From JBBQVO01 sp038211505 (GTDB lineage: Bacteria > Chloroflexota > Dehalococcoidia > DSTF01 > JACRBR01), in contig JBBQVO010000008.1 of the NCBI GenBank assembly GCA_038211505.1, positions 1 to 37,834 on the forward strand: a stretch of 37,834 nt of DNA, given 5' to 3'. A program made the position numbers and the translations under genes. A model generated the notes under the pieces. The model had not been told where the DNA came from and ran no database searches. It saw only the letters and a program-made list of their open reading frames with translations. Shown here in pieces: positions 9,101 through 15,947 of this stretch; position 1 is the stretch's first letter; the number at the start of each line of letters is the position of its first letter.

Positions 9101-9689
9101 CGAGCAGAGCGGCCAGATCGGCACCGTCGGCTTCGACCTCTATGTGAAGCTGCTCGCGGACGCTGTCGACGGCCTGAAGGCGCTGGCGCGCGGCGAACCG
9201 CCGCCGCCGTCGAAGATGCAGCCGCCATTGCAGATAGATGTGCCACTGACGGCGTTCATCCCCGAGAGCTACGTCGGCGATCTCAATCTGCGGCTGTCGC
9301 TGTATCAGCGTATGGCCGCGAGCGACACGCTCGATGCGGCCATCGACCTCGAACGGGAACTCGGCGATCGCTTCGGCACACCGCCGTCGCCGGTCCGCAA
9401 TCTGCTCTACATCGTGCGGCTGCGGGCGCTGGCGCGGCGCGCGAACGTGGCCTCGATCGCGCGCGAAGAGACGCCGTCGGCGCAGTCGATGCTCGTCGTG
9501 CGCGCCCTCGACGGCTACGATGTGCGCCAGCAGATCTCACCATCGAAACGGCGAGAGTTGGAGTCGTCCGGCGTCATGACGATCGGCCACAACCAGATCC
9601 GCATCGATCTCGCCGCCGCCGGCGATTCCTGGCGCGACGTTTTGGCGGCAGCCCTCGAAGCCGCCGCCGTTGCAGACCTGGCGGCGTAG
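6159..9689 (+). CDS. mfd: Transcription-repair coupling factor
   Basis: Mfd removes stalled RNA polymerase from lesions and recruits UvrA. The protein has about 1176 residues from ATG 6159; a TTG at 6150 would add three residues. GGAG lies 3 nt before the ATG, so the start is not certain. The order of domains is normal. An N-terminal UvrB-like module has a degenerate P-loop (GVSDGAKA), as is usual for Mfd. A CarD-like polymerase-interaction domain contains EYVVHIEHGIAKFAG. The RecG-like motor has CGDVGYGKTE (about residue 650), IIDEEQRFGV (about 750) and TATPIPRTLNMAL, with a relay segment reading QLRGRVGRG. The C-terminal TRCF domain is complete. Confidence 0.97.
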   Translation: MDLSALLPILEETVGLDRLRRRMAAVGALTLGVSDGAKAAVLAALARETRAPVLIVTPKPQQADAITDELRAWLGDHVDRVLPFPERDALPYERLTPDADDITCRLQVLDALHAANASSPRPIIVGCAAAIAQRTLTPDELARATIVISRGEKTNQHDLLLALDAGGYRIEAQVAAPGEASRRGGIVDVWPPSEDLPLRIEFFGDDIESLRAFDPATQRSSDMRETLRIGPARELAIDAARMRELAAQLQFGNVRGDARDRFFSDKQFLEQGAAFVGDDYYAPFLATGTLLDHVTSHQHALVVIDEPADIASVQQERDEQSAASRSELEVRGELPRGMPDPHVLWPELSARIDTMPRLNLSRWAIGDADAPDAGAAIRLPFAPVAAYGGRLRVLGEELTKTLRDGQQIVVVSTQSKRLVQLLEEHDVFAREAVEMQPLQLGHGAITVIHGSLPHGWSVGGEQGGLTLLTDAEVFGFTKQRRPPPRRGSARDAFLADLNEGEYVVHIEHGIAKFAGLVRKGVDGNEREYLELHYADGDRLFVPTEQVDRVSRYVGPSEHRPSLTRLGSQEWSRAKARVRRAVQELAKELLQLYASRELAEGHAFPQDTAWQSELEASFPYVETADQVSAIHDVKHDMEETRPMDRLVCGDVGYGKTEVAVRAAFKAVMDGTQVAVLVPTTVLAQQHYNTFRSRLAGFPVRVEMLSRFRSDKDQRRVVADAVSGGVDIVIGTHRILQKDVSFKNLGLIIIDEEQRFGVTHKERLKQMRAEVDVLTLTATPIPRTLNMALTGIRDMSTIETPPEERLPIKTYVTEFDEHLVHEAITREMERGGQVYFVHNRVHNIELIARQLRDIVPEAEILIGHGQMAEDQLERVMLDFTEGKADVLICTTIIESGLDIPNVNTIIINNADKFGLAQLYQLRGRVGRGAARAHAYLLYERHRSLSEIAQKRLQTIFEATELGAGFQIALRDLEIRGAGNLLGAEQSGQIGTVGFDLYVKLLADAVDGLKALARGEPPPPSKMQPPLQIDVPLTAFIPESYVGDLNLRLSLYQRMAASDTLDAAIDLERELGDRFGTPPSPVRNLLYIVRLRALARRANVASIAREETPSAQSMLVVRALDGYDVRQQISPSKRRELESSGVMTIGHNQIRIDLAAAGDSWRDVLAAALEAAAVADLAA

Positions 9690-9704
9690 CTTCGCCGCAG
9701 TCCT

Positions 9705-10157
9705 CTACAGATCCATCACGAAGACGACGCCACCGCCGTGATGCAGCGCGTCGCGGAATCCAAACGCGAGATAGAAGGCGATCGCATCCTGCCAGTCGTC
9801 GTTCGTGGTCAGCACGACGCGCCCACATGACGTCTCTCTGGCATGTTCGACGAGGCGATCGAGTAGTGCCCACGCAACGCCGCGACGACGGTGGGCGGCT
9901 GATGTTGACATCCGCCGAACGACGGCGCTGCCGGTGCCGTCACGCACGATCACGCCGGTGCCGACGATCTGGCCGTCGCACTCAGCGACGAGGAATAGCC
10001 CGTCCGCGTACGACGTTGCAATGTCATCGAGATCGGGATTCATCGTTTCGTCGATGAAGCCGAAATGGCCGCCGAGACCTTCGAGGATCAGACGCCGCGC
10101 CGCGTCCTGATCGCGGTCCTCGAAGCGACGCACCAACACTGTATCGACGAGATTCAT
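9705..10157 (-). CDS. GNAT-family N-acetyltransferase
   Basis: A 150-residue single-domain acetyltransferase expected to transfer an acetyl group from acetyl-CoA to an unknown amine. The acetyl-CoA pyrophosphate-binding loop is seen as HRRRGVAWAL (residues 89-98), preceded by the beta-4 strand SAVVRRMSTSAA. A late FYLAFGFRDAL segment is typical of the family's C-terminal end. It begins 12 bp after the stop codon of the DUF6285-like gene on the same strand, so it probably belongs to the same transcription unit. Its end faces the end of mfd (convergent, 15 bp apart). The substrate cannot be predicted. Confidence 0.85.
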   Translation of the reverse strand: MNLVDTVLVRRFEDRDQDAARRLILEGLGGHFGFIDETMNPDLDDIATSYADGLFLVAECDGQIVGTGVIVRDGTGSAVVRRMSTSAAHRRRGVAWALLDRLVEHARETSCGRVVLTTNDDWQDAIAFYLAFGFRDALHHGGGVVFVMDL

Positions 10158-10169
10158 CGCGGCCTCCCG

Positions 10170-10559
10170 CTAGCCATCGATCCAGCCGGGATTCGATACT
10201 TCGAGTTTGGCGTGCACAGTATCGCGGACTTGGGCGAGGACGAGATCGCGAAAGGCGCCGCTGTCAGCATCGCCTTCGCGGATGCGCTCTGATAGTTCTT
10301 CGCTGCGTGCGCGTAGCGCCTCGCGGAGCGCCGACGTCGTTGCCGGGCGGGTGGCGGCGCCGAGCACGTGATCGAGGCCGCGCCATTCGACATCGAGTTG
10401 GCGCTCTTCGTGCTGCAGTTCGCGGCGCACGATGCGGATGACGTTCGTCGCGACGCGGGCGTTGTACTTCGGCGCGCCTTCGAGCGCGGGAATGAGCTGC
10501 TCATCGAGCAGCAGTTCGACGCCGCGCAATAGCTCGTCGACAGTTGGACGATCATGCAT
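10170..10559 (-). CDS. DUF6285-like protein
   Basis: About 129 residues from ATG 10559. The upstream TTG at 10577 is less likely because the Shine-Dalgarno GGGAGGCGAG sits about 10 nt before the ATG. The sequence is all-helical and soluble, with TVDELLRGVELLLDEQ near the N-terminus and an NARVATNVIRIVRREL helix. I recognise this layout as that of DUF6285 proteins, which are commonly encoded next to APH-type phosphotransferases and acyl-CoA dehydrogenases. The neighbour upstream here is such a phosphotransferase, which supports the call. No activity is known; a regulatory or partner role for the kinase is an inference. Confidence 0.72.
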   Translation of the reverse strand: MHDRPTVDELLRGVELLLDEQLIPALEGAPKYNARVATNVIRIVRRELQHEERQLDVEWRGLDHVLGAATRPATTSALREALRARSEELSERIREGDADSGAFRDLVLAQVRDTVHAKLEVSNPGWIDG

Positions 10560-10591
10560 GTTTGACTCGCCTCCCAATCACAAGCCGCCGG

Positions 10592-11644
10592 TTACGAGCC
10601 GATCAGCTCGAGGAGCTCCCACTCCGTCTCCGCCGTTCGTCGGCCGATCGCCGCCAGCTCGACGCTCTTTGATTGTCCGGTGAGGTACGTTTGCGCCTGG
10701 CTTAGACAGATCACGCCCCAACGCAGGTTGCCGAAGACTTCCCACCAGCGCACTCGCTCCGCATCGACCTTCTCGCCGCCCGCGGCCTCGTACGCGGCGA
10801 AGAAGGTCTCGCGATCGCCGATGCCGCCGACCGGCTTCGGGCCGCCGAAACGCCATGATCGTACGCAGATGAACCCCATATCCTCCATCGGGTCGCCGAC
10901 GTGCGCCAGCTCCCAGTCGAGCACGACGCGCAGCCCCTCCGGCCCGAAGAGCATGTTGCCGATGCGAAAGTCGCCGTGCACAAGAGACCGCCGTTCGGGC
11001 ATTTCGCCTTTGATTGATGTTTGCCGTTTGGCGTCGGTTTGCCGCAGCCATCGAAACGCCAGCTCGAACGCGGGATGCGGCTCCGGCGCGATGGCGCGGA
11101 AGATCTCCTCGTATCGATCGACTTCGTACATCGCCGGCGAGATCGCGTCTGGGGGCGCCGGCAGAGCGTCTAGGCCTTCGCTGTCGAGCGAGATGGCGTG
11201 GATCTGGGCGAGGACGTGGCCTAGTTGGGCCGGCATGGCGTCGCGGGCGGTGGCGTAGATGTCCTCGCGGAGCAGGCGGCGCGGCAGCGTTTCGCCTTCG
11301 ATGCGGCGGACGAAGAAGGACTCGCCGTCGCCGATTGAGTCGTCGCTGAAGAAGATTGGCTCCGGCGCGGGGACGCCGGCGGCGAAGGCTGTCGCCATCA
11401 GCTGATACTCTTGCGCGCGCGAGAGCGTCTTCGGCGCGCCCCGCACGTCGCGCTGCCAGATCAGCGGCAGCGTCTCGGGATCGGCCCCGGCGCGTTCGAT
11501 CGTGGCGTCGAGCGACCAGGTCTCACGCGAGGCGCCGCCGGTGAGGCGTCGCAGGCCGGAGACGCGCACCGCCGTCGCGCCCGTCTCGCGGGCGACGAAG
11601 CGTTGAACGCGGGCGATGAGTTCGGCTTCGGCTTCGATGGTCAT
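10592..11644 (-). CDS. APH-type phosphotransferase (ACAD10/11 kinase-like)
   Basis: A 350-residue kinase-fold enzyme of the aminoglycoside phosphotransferase superfamily. The N-terminal lobe carries RLTGGASRETW (33-43), an ATP-loop equivalent. The catalytic loop is LVHGDFRIGN (His223, Asp225, Asn230) and the metal-binding segment is VLDWE (Asp243-Trp244-Glu245), followed by GDPMEDMGF. The closest known group is the ACAD10/11-type kinase domain, sometimes named FadE36 in mycobacteria, which acts on hydroxyacyl-CoA intermediates rather than antibiotics. A lipid or acyl-CoA substrate is therefore more likely than drug resistance (inference). It is followed after about 32 bp by the DUF6285-like gene, a recurrent pairing. 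Confidence 0.85.
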   Translation of the reverse strand: MTIEAEAELIARVQRFVARETGATAVRVSGLRRLTGGASRETWSLDATIERAGADPETLPLIWQRDVRGAPKTLSRAQEYQLMATAFAAGVPAPEPIFFSDDSIGDGESFFVRRIEGETLPRRLLREDIYATARDAMPAQLGHVLAQIHAISLDSEGLDALPAPPDAISPAMYEVDRYEEIFRAIAPEPHPAFELAFRWLRQTDAKRQTSIKGEMPERRSLVHGDFRIGNMLFGPEGLRVVLDWELAHVGDPMEDMGFICVRSWRFGGPKPVGGIGDRETFFAAYEAAGGEKVDAERVRWWEVFGNLRWGVICLSQAQTYLTGQSKSVELAAIGRRTAETEWELLELIGS

Positions 11645-11730
11645 CTGCTGTTCGCGTGATCCTTCGGGCTACGGGTGCGGCATTGGCCGGCGACCGTCGA
11701 TGGCGGAACTGCGGCGAGGGCAACCGACGC

Positions 11731-11752
11731 GGGCGGCCACACCGGGCCGCCC
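11731..11752. repeat. GC hairpin repeat upstream of the phosphotransferase gene
   Basis: GGGCGGCC, a 6-nt loop and GGCCGCCC form an 8-bp stem, followed by CCTACG. It lies in the 175-bp gap between the phosphotransferase and the DUF7064/7065-like gene. Its layout resembles other intergenic hairpins in the window at 34510, 36463, 36520 and 37693. The rest of the gap holds nothing else recognisable. Confidence 0.55.
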
Positions 11753-11819
11753 CTACGACGACCGACGCGCGGGGTCACGATCTGCGTTGGCCGACCGTCC
11801 GGTGATCTCGCCTAGGAGA

Positions 11820-12800
11820 TCACGACTCGGTTACTTGATCCAGGTATTCGGAGAGGCCGTAGCCTATGGCTTCGCCGCAGCGGTACTCGGTCATGCCTTC
11901 GCCTACATGAGTCGTCATGCCTTCGCGGCGGTTGCGGAGGGGGATGAAGCCCATGACTTTGCCGGTGACATCGAGCTGCTCGCCGGTGTTCAGTTTGAGG
12001 TGGGCGACGAGGTCGCGGTGGAAGAGGCCGTTGTCCTCAAAGTCGGTCTCGATATCGACGCCAACGATCTGGTCCATCTTGTCGCCCCGGACGACGACGC
12101 CGCCCTGCGATCGGTGCTCGGGGTCGCGCCAGATCGTCGAGACCATGGCGTGGAAGTCGGGGGCGAAGTTGATCGTCAGCCAGCGGTAGGAGTAGATCGC
12201 CTGCCAGTAGCGCGGGCCCCAGGAGTGATCGCGCAGCCCGAGGCCGTCGATCTGCTGGACATCGCCGTCGATCTCGACGGTGCCGTGGACGCGCATGTGC
12301 TGCTCGTAGTGGGCCTTGGCGAACTCCTTCTCGGGATCGACGACGGTGTGGCGGGAGCCGCTGCTGCCGTAGACGGGGCCGCTCGCTTCGTGGATGAGAT
12401 CGACTTTGACGCGCTTGTGCGGGTTGTTCTTGAAGGCGGTTCGCGGGTCGGCCATCTGCGCCGGCTCGGCGAGGTGGACGGCGGAGCCCTCGTAGACGGT
12501 GCGGAGCTGCTCCATCGGTTTGATTGTCTCGAAGCGCATTCCGCCGGCGTTCATGGCGTCATTCGTGGTGATCTCGGGGCGCTTGTACTGGAAGAGGACG
12601 CTGCCGTCGGGGAGGTAGAGGGTGAGGGTCATCTCGGCGTAGCCCTCGTTGGCGCGGTTGCCGAGGCGGAGGAAGCCGCCGCTGCCGCGGGCGCGGTCGA
12701 AGAAGTTGAAATACATGCTCTCGTTGAAGTTGGATTCGGGGCCGAGGGGGTGGGTGTAGTCGTCCTGAGCTGTCAGGTCGCCGTAGATCTTCGTCTCCAT
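11820..12800 (-). CDS. DUF7064/DUF7065-like protein (calycin-type fold predicted)
   Basis: 326 residues from ATG 12800, with GAGAGGCGAC just upstream as Shine-Dalgarno. The frame continues upstream to 12926 but would then run through the parS site, so that extension is rejected. No signal peptide is seen. The diagnostic motif is LRDHSWGPRYWQ (residues 189-200), flanked by beta-strand-rich sequence. RDHSWG motifs occur in a poorly characterised family (DUF7064/7065) distantly like AttH/CrtC lipocalin-type proteins. Such genes often lie near acyl-CoA and phosphotransferase genes, as here. A role in lipid or isoprenoid metabolism is an inference. It is probably transcribed toward the phosphotransferase, although a 175-bp gap with a hairpin separates them. 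Confidence 0.7.
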   Translation of the reverse strand: METKIYGDLTAQDDYTHPLGPESNFNESMYFNFFDRARGSGGFLRLGNRANEGYAEMTLTLYLPDGSVLFQYKRPEITTNDAMNAGGMRFETIKPMEQLRTVYEGSAVHLAEPAQMADPRTAFKNNPHKRVKVDLIHEASGPVYGSSGSRHTVVDPEKEFAKAHYEQHMRVHGTVEIDGDVQQIDGLGLRDHSWGPRYWQAIYSYRWLTINFAPDFHAMVSTIWRDPEHRSQGGVVVRGDKMDQIVGVDIETDFEDNGLFHRDLVAHLKLNTGEQLDVTGKVMGFIPLRNRREGMTTHVGEGMTEYRCGEAIGYGLSEYLDQVTES

Positions 12801-12864
12801 GTCGCCTCTCAGTCTGTCGTTGTGTGCGCCGCCGGTGGTCGGAGTGTAGCGGTCTCCGAGCGAA

Positions 12865-12880
12865 TGTTTCACGTGAAACA
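12865..12880. promoter_or_regulatory. parS: parS centromere site (ParB-binding)
   Basis: TGTTTCACGTGAAACA is a perfect 16-bp palindrome identical to the canonical chromosomal parS consensus bound by ParB/Spo0J. The symmetry extends to 20 bp (12863-12882). It lies 64 bp upstream of the DUF7064/7065-like start codon, outside any credible gene. Read as protein on either strand it yields MFHVKH, the usual artefact of parS. Such sites normally cluster near the replication origin. Confidence 0.93.
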
Positions 12881-13071
12881 TTTGTGCTATTTCGTCGTGG
12901 GCTGCGCTCCGTCGCGGTCGAAACAAATCGCGAATAATAACTGGTCAAGTGGTCAACCGATTCGGGCGGTGTTGCGCATTGGCATGGGGCTGAGGCGCAG
13001 TGGTGCGAGGTTAGGGTACGGCGATTGGCTGCGATGTCAAAGTGTGTTGTGGCACGACCTAACCCCCCAAG

Positions 13072-13096
13072 CCCCCTTCCCGATGCGGGAAGGGGG
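13072..13096. repeat. Perfect 11-bp stem-loop
   Basis: CCCCCTTCCCG and CGGGAAGGGGG flank an ATG loop. C-rich/G-rich stems of this type are common dispersed intergenic elements in high-GC environmental bacteria. It is preceded by AACCCCCCAAG. No T-run follows on either side. Confidence 0.65.
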
Positions 13097-13290
13097 AGTT
13101 CGATGGTGCTGGCCCAACGAGCACCGGCCACATGTCACGGCAGACATCCAACACCAAAGAGCAAATGGCGCAAAGACGCGCGGACGTCCAATCTGTTGGC
13201 TTTGGGGTGGTGACATGGTGCGCGGGCTGGCCGAAGATGAGGTTGGAGGCTTTGGCGGTCATTTTGGCCGACATTGCCTTTTTCGTTTCT

Positions 13291-13713
13291 ATGACGGTGT
13301 GTCACCCGCATTCTGCGTCGTCGTCGGACTGCTTGTAGCGGTGTCGCAGAGATACCATGGCACCTGCGGTTCTTCGGCTGCGCTCGGGATCGTATATGGG
13401 CGGCTTCGCCGCGCACACCCGCGGATCAAACGTTTGGTGGCAGCCGCGCACCTCACCCCGGCCTTCGGCCACCCCTCTCCACGCTGTGGAGAAGGGATCG
13501 GTTCGACGATTTGAAGCTGCTACGGGGAGAGTTTCAGGGCAATGACAGTGTGCCACCGCATTCTGCGTCGCCGTGGGACTACTTTTATTGCCGTAACGGG
13601 GAGACACCACGGGCAGCTGCGGTTCCTCGGCTGCGCTCCCACGACAATGGTGTTCCGTGGTTGGACTGCTGCTGTGGTGCCATCGGAGAGATTCCTCGGC
13701 TGCGCTCGGAATG
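13291..13713. repeat. Three degenerate copies of an intergenic repeat
   Basis: Copy 1 (about 13291-13388) and copy 2 (about 13542-13640) share a head (ATGACGGTGTGTCACCCGCA against ATGACAGTGTG-CCACCGCA, then TTCTGCGTCG) and a tail (TGCGGTTCTTCGGCTGCGCT against TGCGGTTCCTCGGCTGCGCT). Copy 3 (about 13645-13713) keeps the tail only, ending CTCGGCTGCGCTCGGAATGA. The reverse complement of that tail, TCATTCCGAGCGCAGCCGAG, is a very widespread dispersed repeat type in bacteria. Copies 1 and 2 are about 250 bp apart. Confidence 0.7.
13472..13496. repeat. Imperfect stem-loop between repeat copies
   Basis: CCCTCTCCAC, a GCT loop and GTGGAGAAGGG form about 10 bp with one bulge. It directly follows CCCCGGCCTTCGGCCA, itself a small hairpin. 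Confidence 0.45.
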
Positions 13714-13868
13714 ACAGTTGGTGCGGGGCGACGCGATTGACGCTGTTGGAGGAAGCGCGTCGCTCATCATGACGCGCGCGTTCTTGTGTGGGAGTCGCCA
13801 CCATCGCAGAGCACGCGCGAGATCGCGGCGTTATTTGAGGGAGTGCTGGGGAACTGGAGCGTCGGGGG

Positions 13869-14267
13869 CTAGCGCTTGGTGTATTGAGGGGCTTTGCGGG
13901 CGCGCTTTAGGCCGACTTTCTTGCGTTCTTTCATGCGGGAGTCGCGGGTGAGGAGGCTTTGGCGGCGGAGGACGGGGCGGAGCGATTCGTCGCTGACGGC
14001 GAGGGCGCGGGCGATGCCGTGGGAGAGGGCGCCGGCCCAGCCGGTGATGCCGCCGCCGGCGATCTTCGCCTGGACGTTAAAGCGGCTGTCGGCCATAGCG
14101 GCCTTCAGCGGCGCCAGCACAGCGCGGCGGTGCGTGCCGCTGGGGAAGACATCGAGATAGCCACGGCCGTTGACCATGATCTCGCCGGAGCCGGGGTAGA
14201 GACGGACGCGCGCGACGGATGTCTTGCGCCGCCCGGTGCCGTAGAAGTAACGCTCGCTCGTTGCCAT
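13869..14267 (-). CDS. rpsI: 30S ribosomal protein S9
   Basis: 132 residues, normal for S9 (uS9). The N-terminus [20 protein letters not shown] and the C-terminal basic tail [20 protein letters not shown] ending KR are characteristic; the tail reaches the decoding site near P-site tRNA. The terminal Lys-Arg is kept. It is the last gene of the ribosomal cluster, 14 bp after rplM, the usual L13-S9 pair. Confidence 0.97.
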   Translation of the reverse strand: MATSERYFYGTGRRKTSVARVRLYPGSGEIMVNGRGYLDVFPSGTHRRAVLAPLKAAMADSRFNVQAKIAGGGITGWAGALSHGIARALAVSDESLRPVLRRQSLLTRDSRMKERKKVGLKRARKAPQYTKR

Positions 14268-14281
14268 AGTCGCCTGTCCTG

Positions 14282-14731
14282 CTAGGCCGACGCCGATTCG
14301 GCGCGGCTCTTCGGCTTACCGGCGTTCACCTGCGATTGATGCGGGTGATCCGCCCCTGCGTAGACCTTGAGGTGCTTGAGCAGCTTCGCGCCGTGCGCGT
14401 TGTGTGGCAGCATACCCTTCACGGCGTATTCGATCACGCGCTCGGGCTTCGTCGCGAGCAGCTTTTCCTGCGAGATCGACTTGAGGCCGCCCGGATACAT
14501 CGAGTGGCGGTAGTACTTCTTCTCGTTCATGTCGCCGGAGATCTTGATCTTCGCGGCGTTGATGACGATGACGAAGTCGCCGTTTCCCATCGAAGGCGAA
14601 AACGTCGGGCGGTTCTTGCCGCGGAGTGTTGCGGCGATCTCGGATGCAAGCCGGCCGAGCGCTTTGCCCTCGGCGTCGACGACATGCCACTCCTCGGTGA
14701 TCTCGCTCGCTTTGAGTACGTAGGTCGTCAT
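14282..14731 (-). CDS. rplM: 50S ribosomal protein L13
   Basis: 149 residues from ATG 14731, which has GGAAG 7 nt upstream; the frame continues to 14788 but the extra residues do not resemble L13. Family signatures are [20 protein letters not shown] near the N-terminus and [11 protein letters not shown] in the middle. L13 is an early-assembly protein of the large subunit. It is separated from truA by 60 bp and followed closely by rpsI. Because a gap precedes it, an extra promoter or leader cannot be excluded. Confidence 0.96.
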   Translation of the reverse strand: MTTYVLKASEITEEWHVVDAEGKALGRLASEIAATLRGKNRPTFSPSMGNGDFVIVINAAKIKISGDMNEKKYYRHSMYPGGLKSISQEKLLATKPERVIEYAVKGMLPHNAHGAKLLKHLKVYAGADHPHQSQVNAGKPKSRAESASA

Positions 14732-14791
14732 GGTGATCTTCCGTTCTCGCGATGCGGCGCTCCGCATCTCTCCGTATGTCCCGGACATACG

Positions 14792-15580
14792 CTATTCGCT
14801 TCCGCTATCCGACGGGTCAAACGTGAACCCGTCGTACGTCACCTTCACCAGATACAACCCGCAGGCCGGCGCCGTTGGCCCGATGCTCGACGGCGTCGCC
14901 GCGACGAGCGCGGCCTCGAGCGCTTCCTGTGTCATGCGGCCGAGACCGATCTCGACCAGCGGCCCGACCGTGCGCCGCACCTGATGCGGGAGGAAGGCTT
15001 GCGCCTCCATCTCGATGCTCAGCTGCTCGCAGCGCGCGCGCACTTCGCATCGCTGTAGCGTCCGCTGCGTGCGGCCGTCGAACGGCGGCGCAAACGCCGC
15101 GAAATCATGCGCTCCTTCGAGCGCGGTTGCCGCGCGCTGCATCGCGACGATGTCCAGCGGCTTCGCCACGTGCCACACGCGGCCTCGATCGATAGCCGGG
15201 CGCATGGGCAGATTGACGATGCGGTACCGGTACAACCGCCGCGTCGCGTGACGTCGCGGATCGAAGTTCGCCGCCGCGTCTCTCGCCTGGCGGACGACGA
15301 TGTCCGGCGGGAGAAAGTGGTTCAGCCCGCGCGCGACTTCCGCCGCGGTCAGTCGCGACGACACGTCGAACGCGGCGACCTGGCCGAGCGCGTGGACGCC
15401 GGCGTCGGTGCGACCCGCAAACGCGGCGCGCACCGATTGGCTTGTTAGGTTGTTAACCGCGGCTTCCAGCTCCGATTGGATGCTGGGGCCGTTCTCCTGA
15501 TACTGCGAGCCGCAATACGCGGTCCCGTCGTACTCCAACAATACGGCGATGCGGCGCGCCGCGATCGCGTCGCCGTCCAT
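14792..15580 (-). CDS. truA: tRNA pseudouridine(38-40) synthase TruA
   Basis: TruA isomerises uridines 38-40 in the tRNA anticodon stem-loop. The 262 residues fit the family. The N-terminal strand reads IAVLLEYDGTAYCGSQ; the catalytic Asp59 is in AGRTDAGVHALGQ. A later HHATRRLYRYRI-type segment (here RRHATRRLYRYRI) and the C-terminal LPHQVRRTVGPLVEIG are typical. It begins 3 bp after the rplQ stop, so it is part of the alpha-operon transcript, a common position for truA. Confidence 0.95.
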   Translation of the reverse strand: MDGDAIAARRIAVLLEYDGTAYCGSQYQENGPSIQSELEAAVNNLTSQSVRAAFAGRTDAGVHALGQVAAFDVSSRLTAAEVARGLNHFLPPDIVVRQARDAAANFDPRRHATRRLYRYRIVNLPMRPAIDRGRVWHVAKPLDIVAMQRAATALEGAHDFAAFAPPFDGRTQRTLQRCEVRARCEQLSIEMEAQAFLPHQVRRTVGPLVEIGLGRMTQEALEAALVAATPSSIGPTAPACGLYLVKVTYDGFTFDPSDSGSE

Positions 15581-15583
15581 CGC

Positions 15584-15946
15584 CTATCCCGCGCGCTCGA
15601 CGAGCTCGAGCTGCGCCATCGGCGCCGAGTCGCCGTGACGCGGGCCGAGCTTGATGATCCGTGTGTAGCCGCCGGGCCGCGTTGTGAAGCGCGGCGCGAT
15701 CTCATCGAAGAGCTTCTTCACGACGTCCTTGTCGATGATGTACGCCGCAGCCATGCGCCGCGCGTGCACGGTGCCGTCTTTGCCGAGAGTGATCATCTTC
15801 TCGGCGATCGGCCGCACTTCCTTGGCCTTCGCCTCGGTCGTCCTCATGCGCTCGTGGCGCAGCAGGTCGGCGACGAGGCCGCGGAGCAGGGCGCGCCGCT
15901 CATCGCCGCAGCGGTCGAACTTGCGACCGGAGATCTTATGTCGCAT
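15584..15946 (-). CDS. rplQ: 50S ribosomal protein L17
   Basis: 120 residues, normal for bL17. The N-terminus [20 protein letters not shown] is diagnostic, followed by [20 protein letters not shown]17 lies near the peptide exit tunnel of the large subunit. The ATG follows the rpoA stop after a single base, so translation is probably coupled to rpoA, as in most alpha operons. Confidence 0.97.
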   Translation of the reverse strand: MRHKISGRKFDRCGDERRALLRGLVADLLRHERMRTTEAKAKEVRPIAEKMITLGKDGTVHARRMAAAYIIDKDVVKKLFDEIAPRFTTRPGGYTRIIKLGPRHGDSAPMAQLELVERAG

Positions 15947-15947
15947 G

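Larger units (their letters stand above)
12801..13868. other. 1-kb intergenic region: parS, hairpins and degenerate repeats, no gene
   Basis: Several short open frames exist on both strands, but they consist of Arg/Pro-rich sequence from repeats and none has a convincing start or family. From left to right it holds parS (12865-12880), an AT-richer stretch with a short direct repeat TGGTCAAG/TGGTCAAC near 12945, a perfect 11-bp hairpin (13072-13096), three related repeat units (13291-13713) and a second hairpin (13472-13496). No clear intrinsic terminator for the ribosomal cluster, which ends at 13869, is visible. Confidence 0.7.

Noticed and set aside
12801..12926. N-terminal extension of the DUF7064/7065-like gene with MFHVKH
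   Set aside because: The extension translates the parS palindrome and unrelated sequence; the ATG at 12800 has a good Shine-Dalgarno.
11616..13514. 632-codon plus-strand open frame
   Set aside because: Antisense to the DUF7064/7065-like gene and then running through parS and repeats; composition is not protein-like.
13520..13804. Small open frames in the repeat region
   Set aside because: They translate dispersed repeats (RAQPRN-type sequence) and lack start signals.
13800..13868. Intrinsic terminator after rpsI
   Set aside because: I looked for a stem with a T-run on the minus strand and found none that is convincing.
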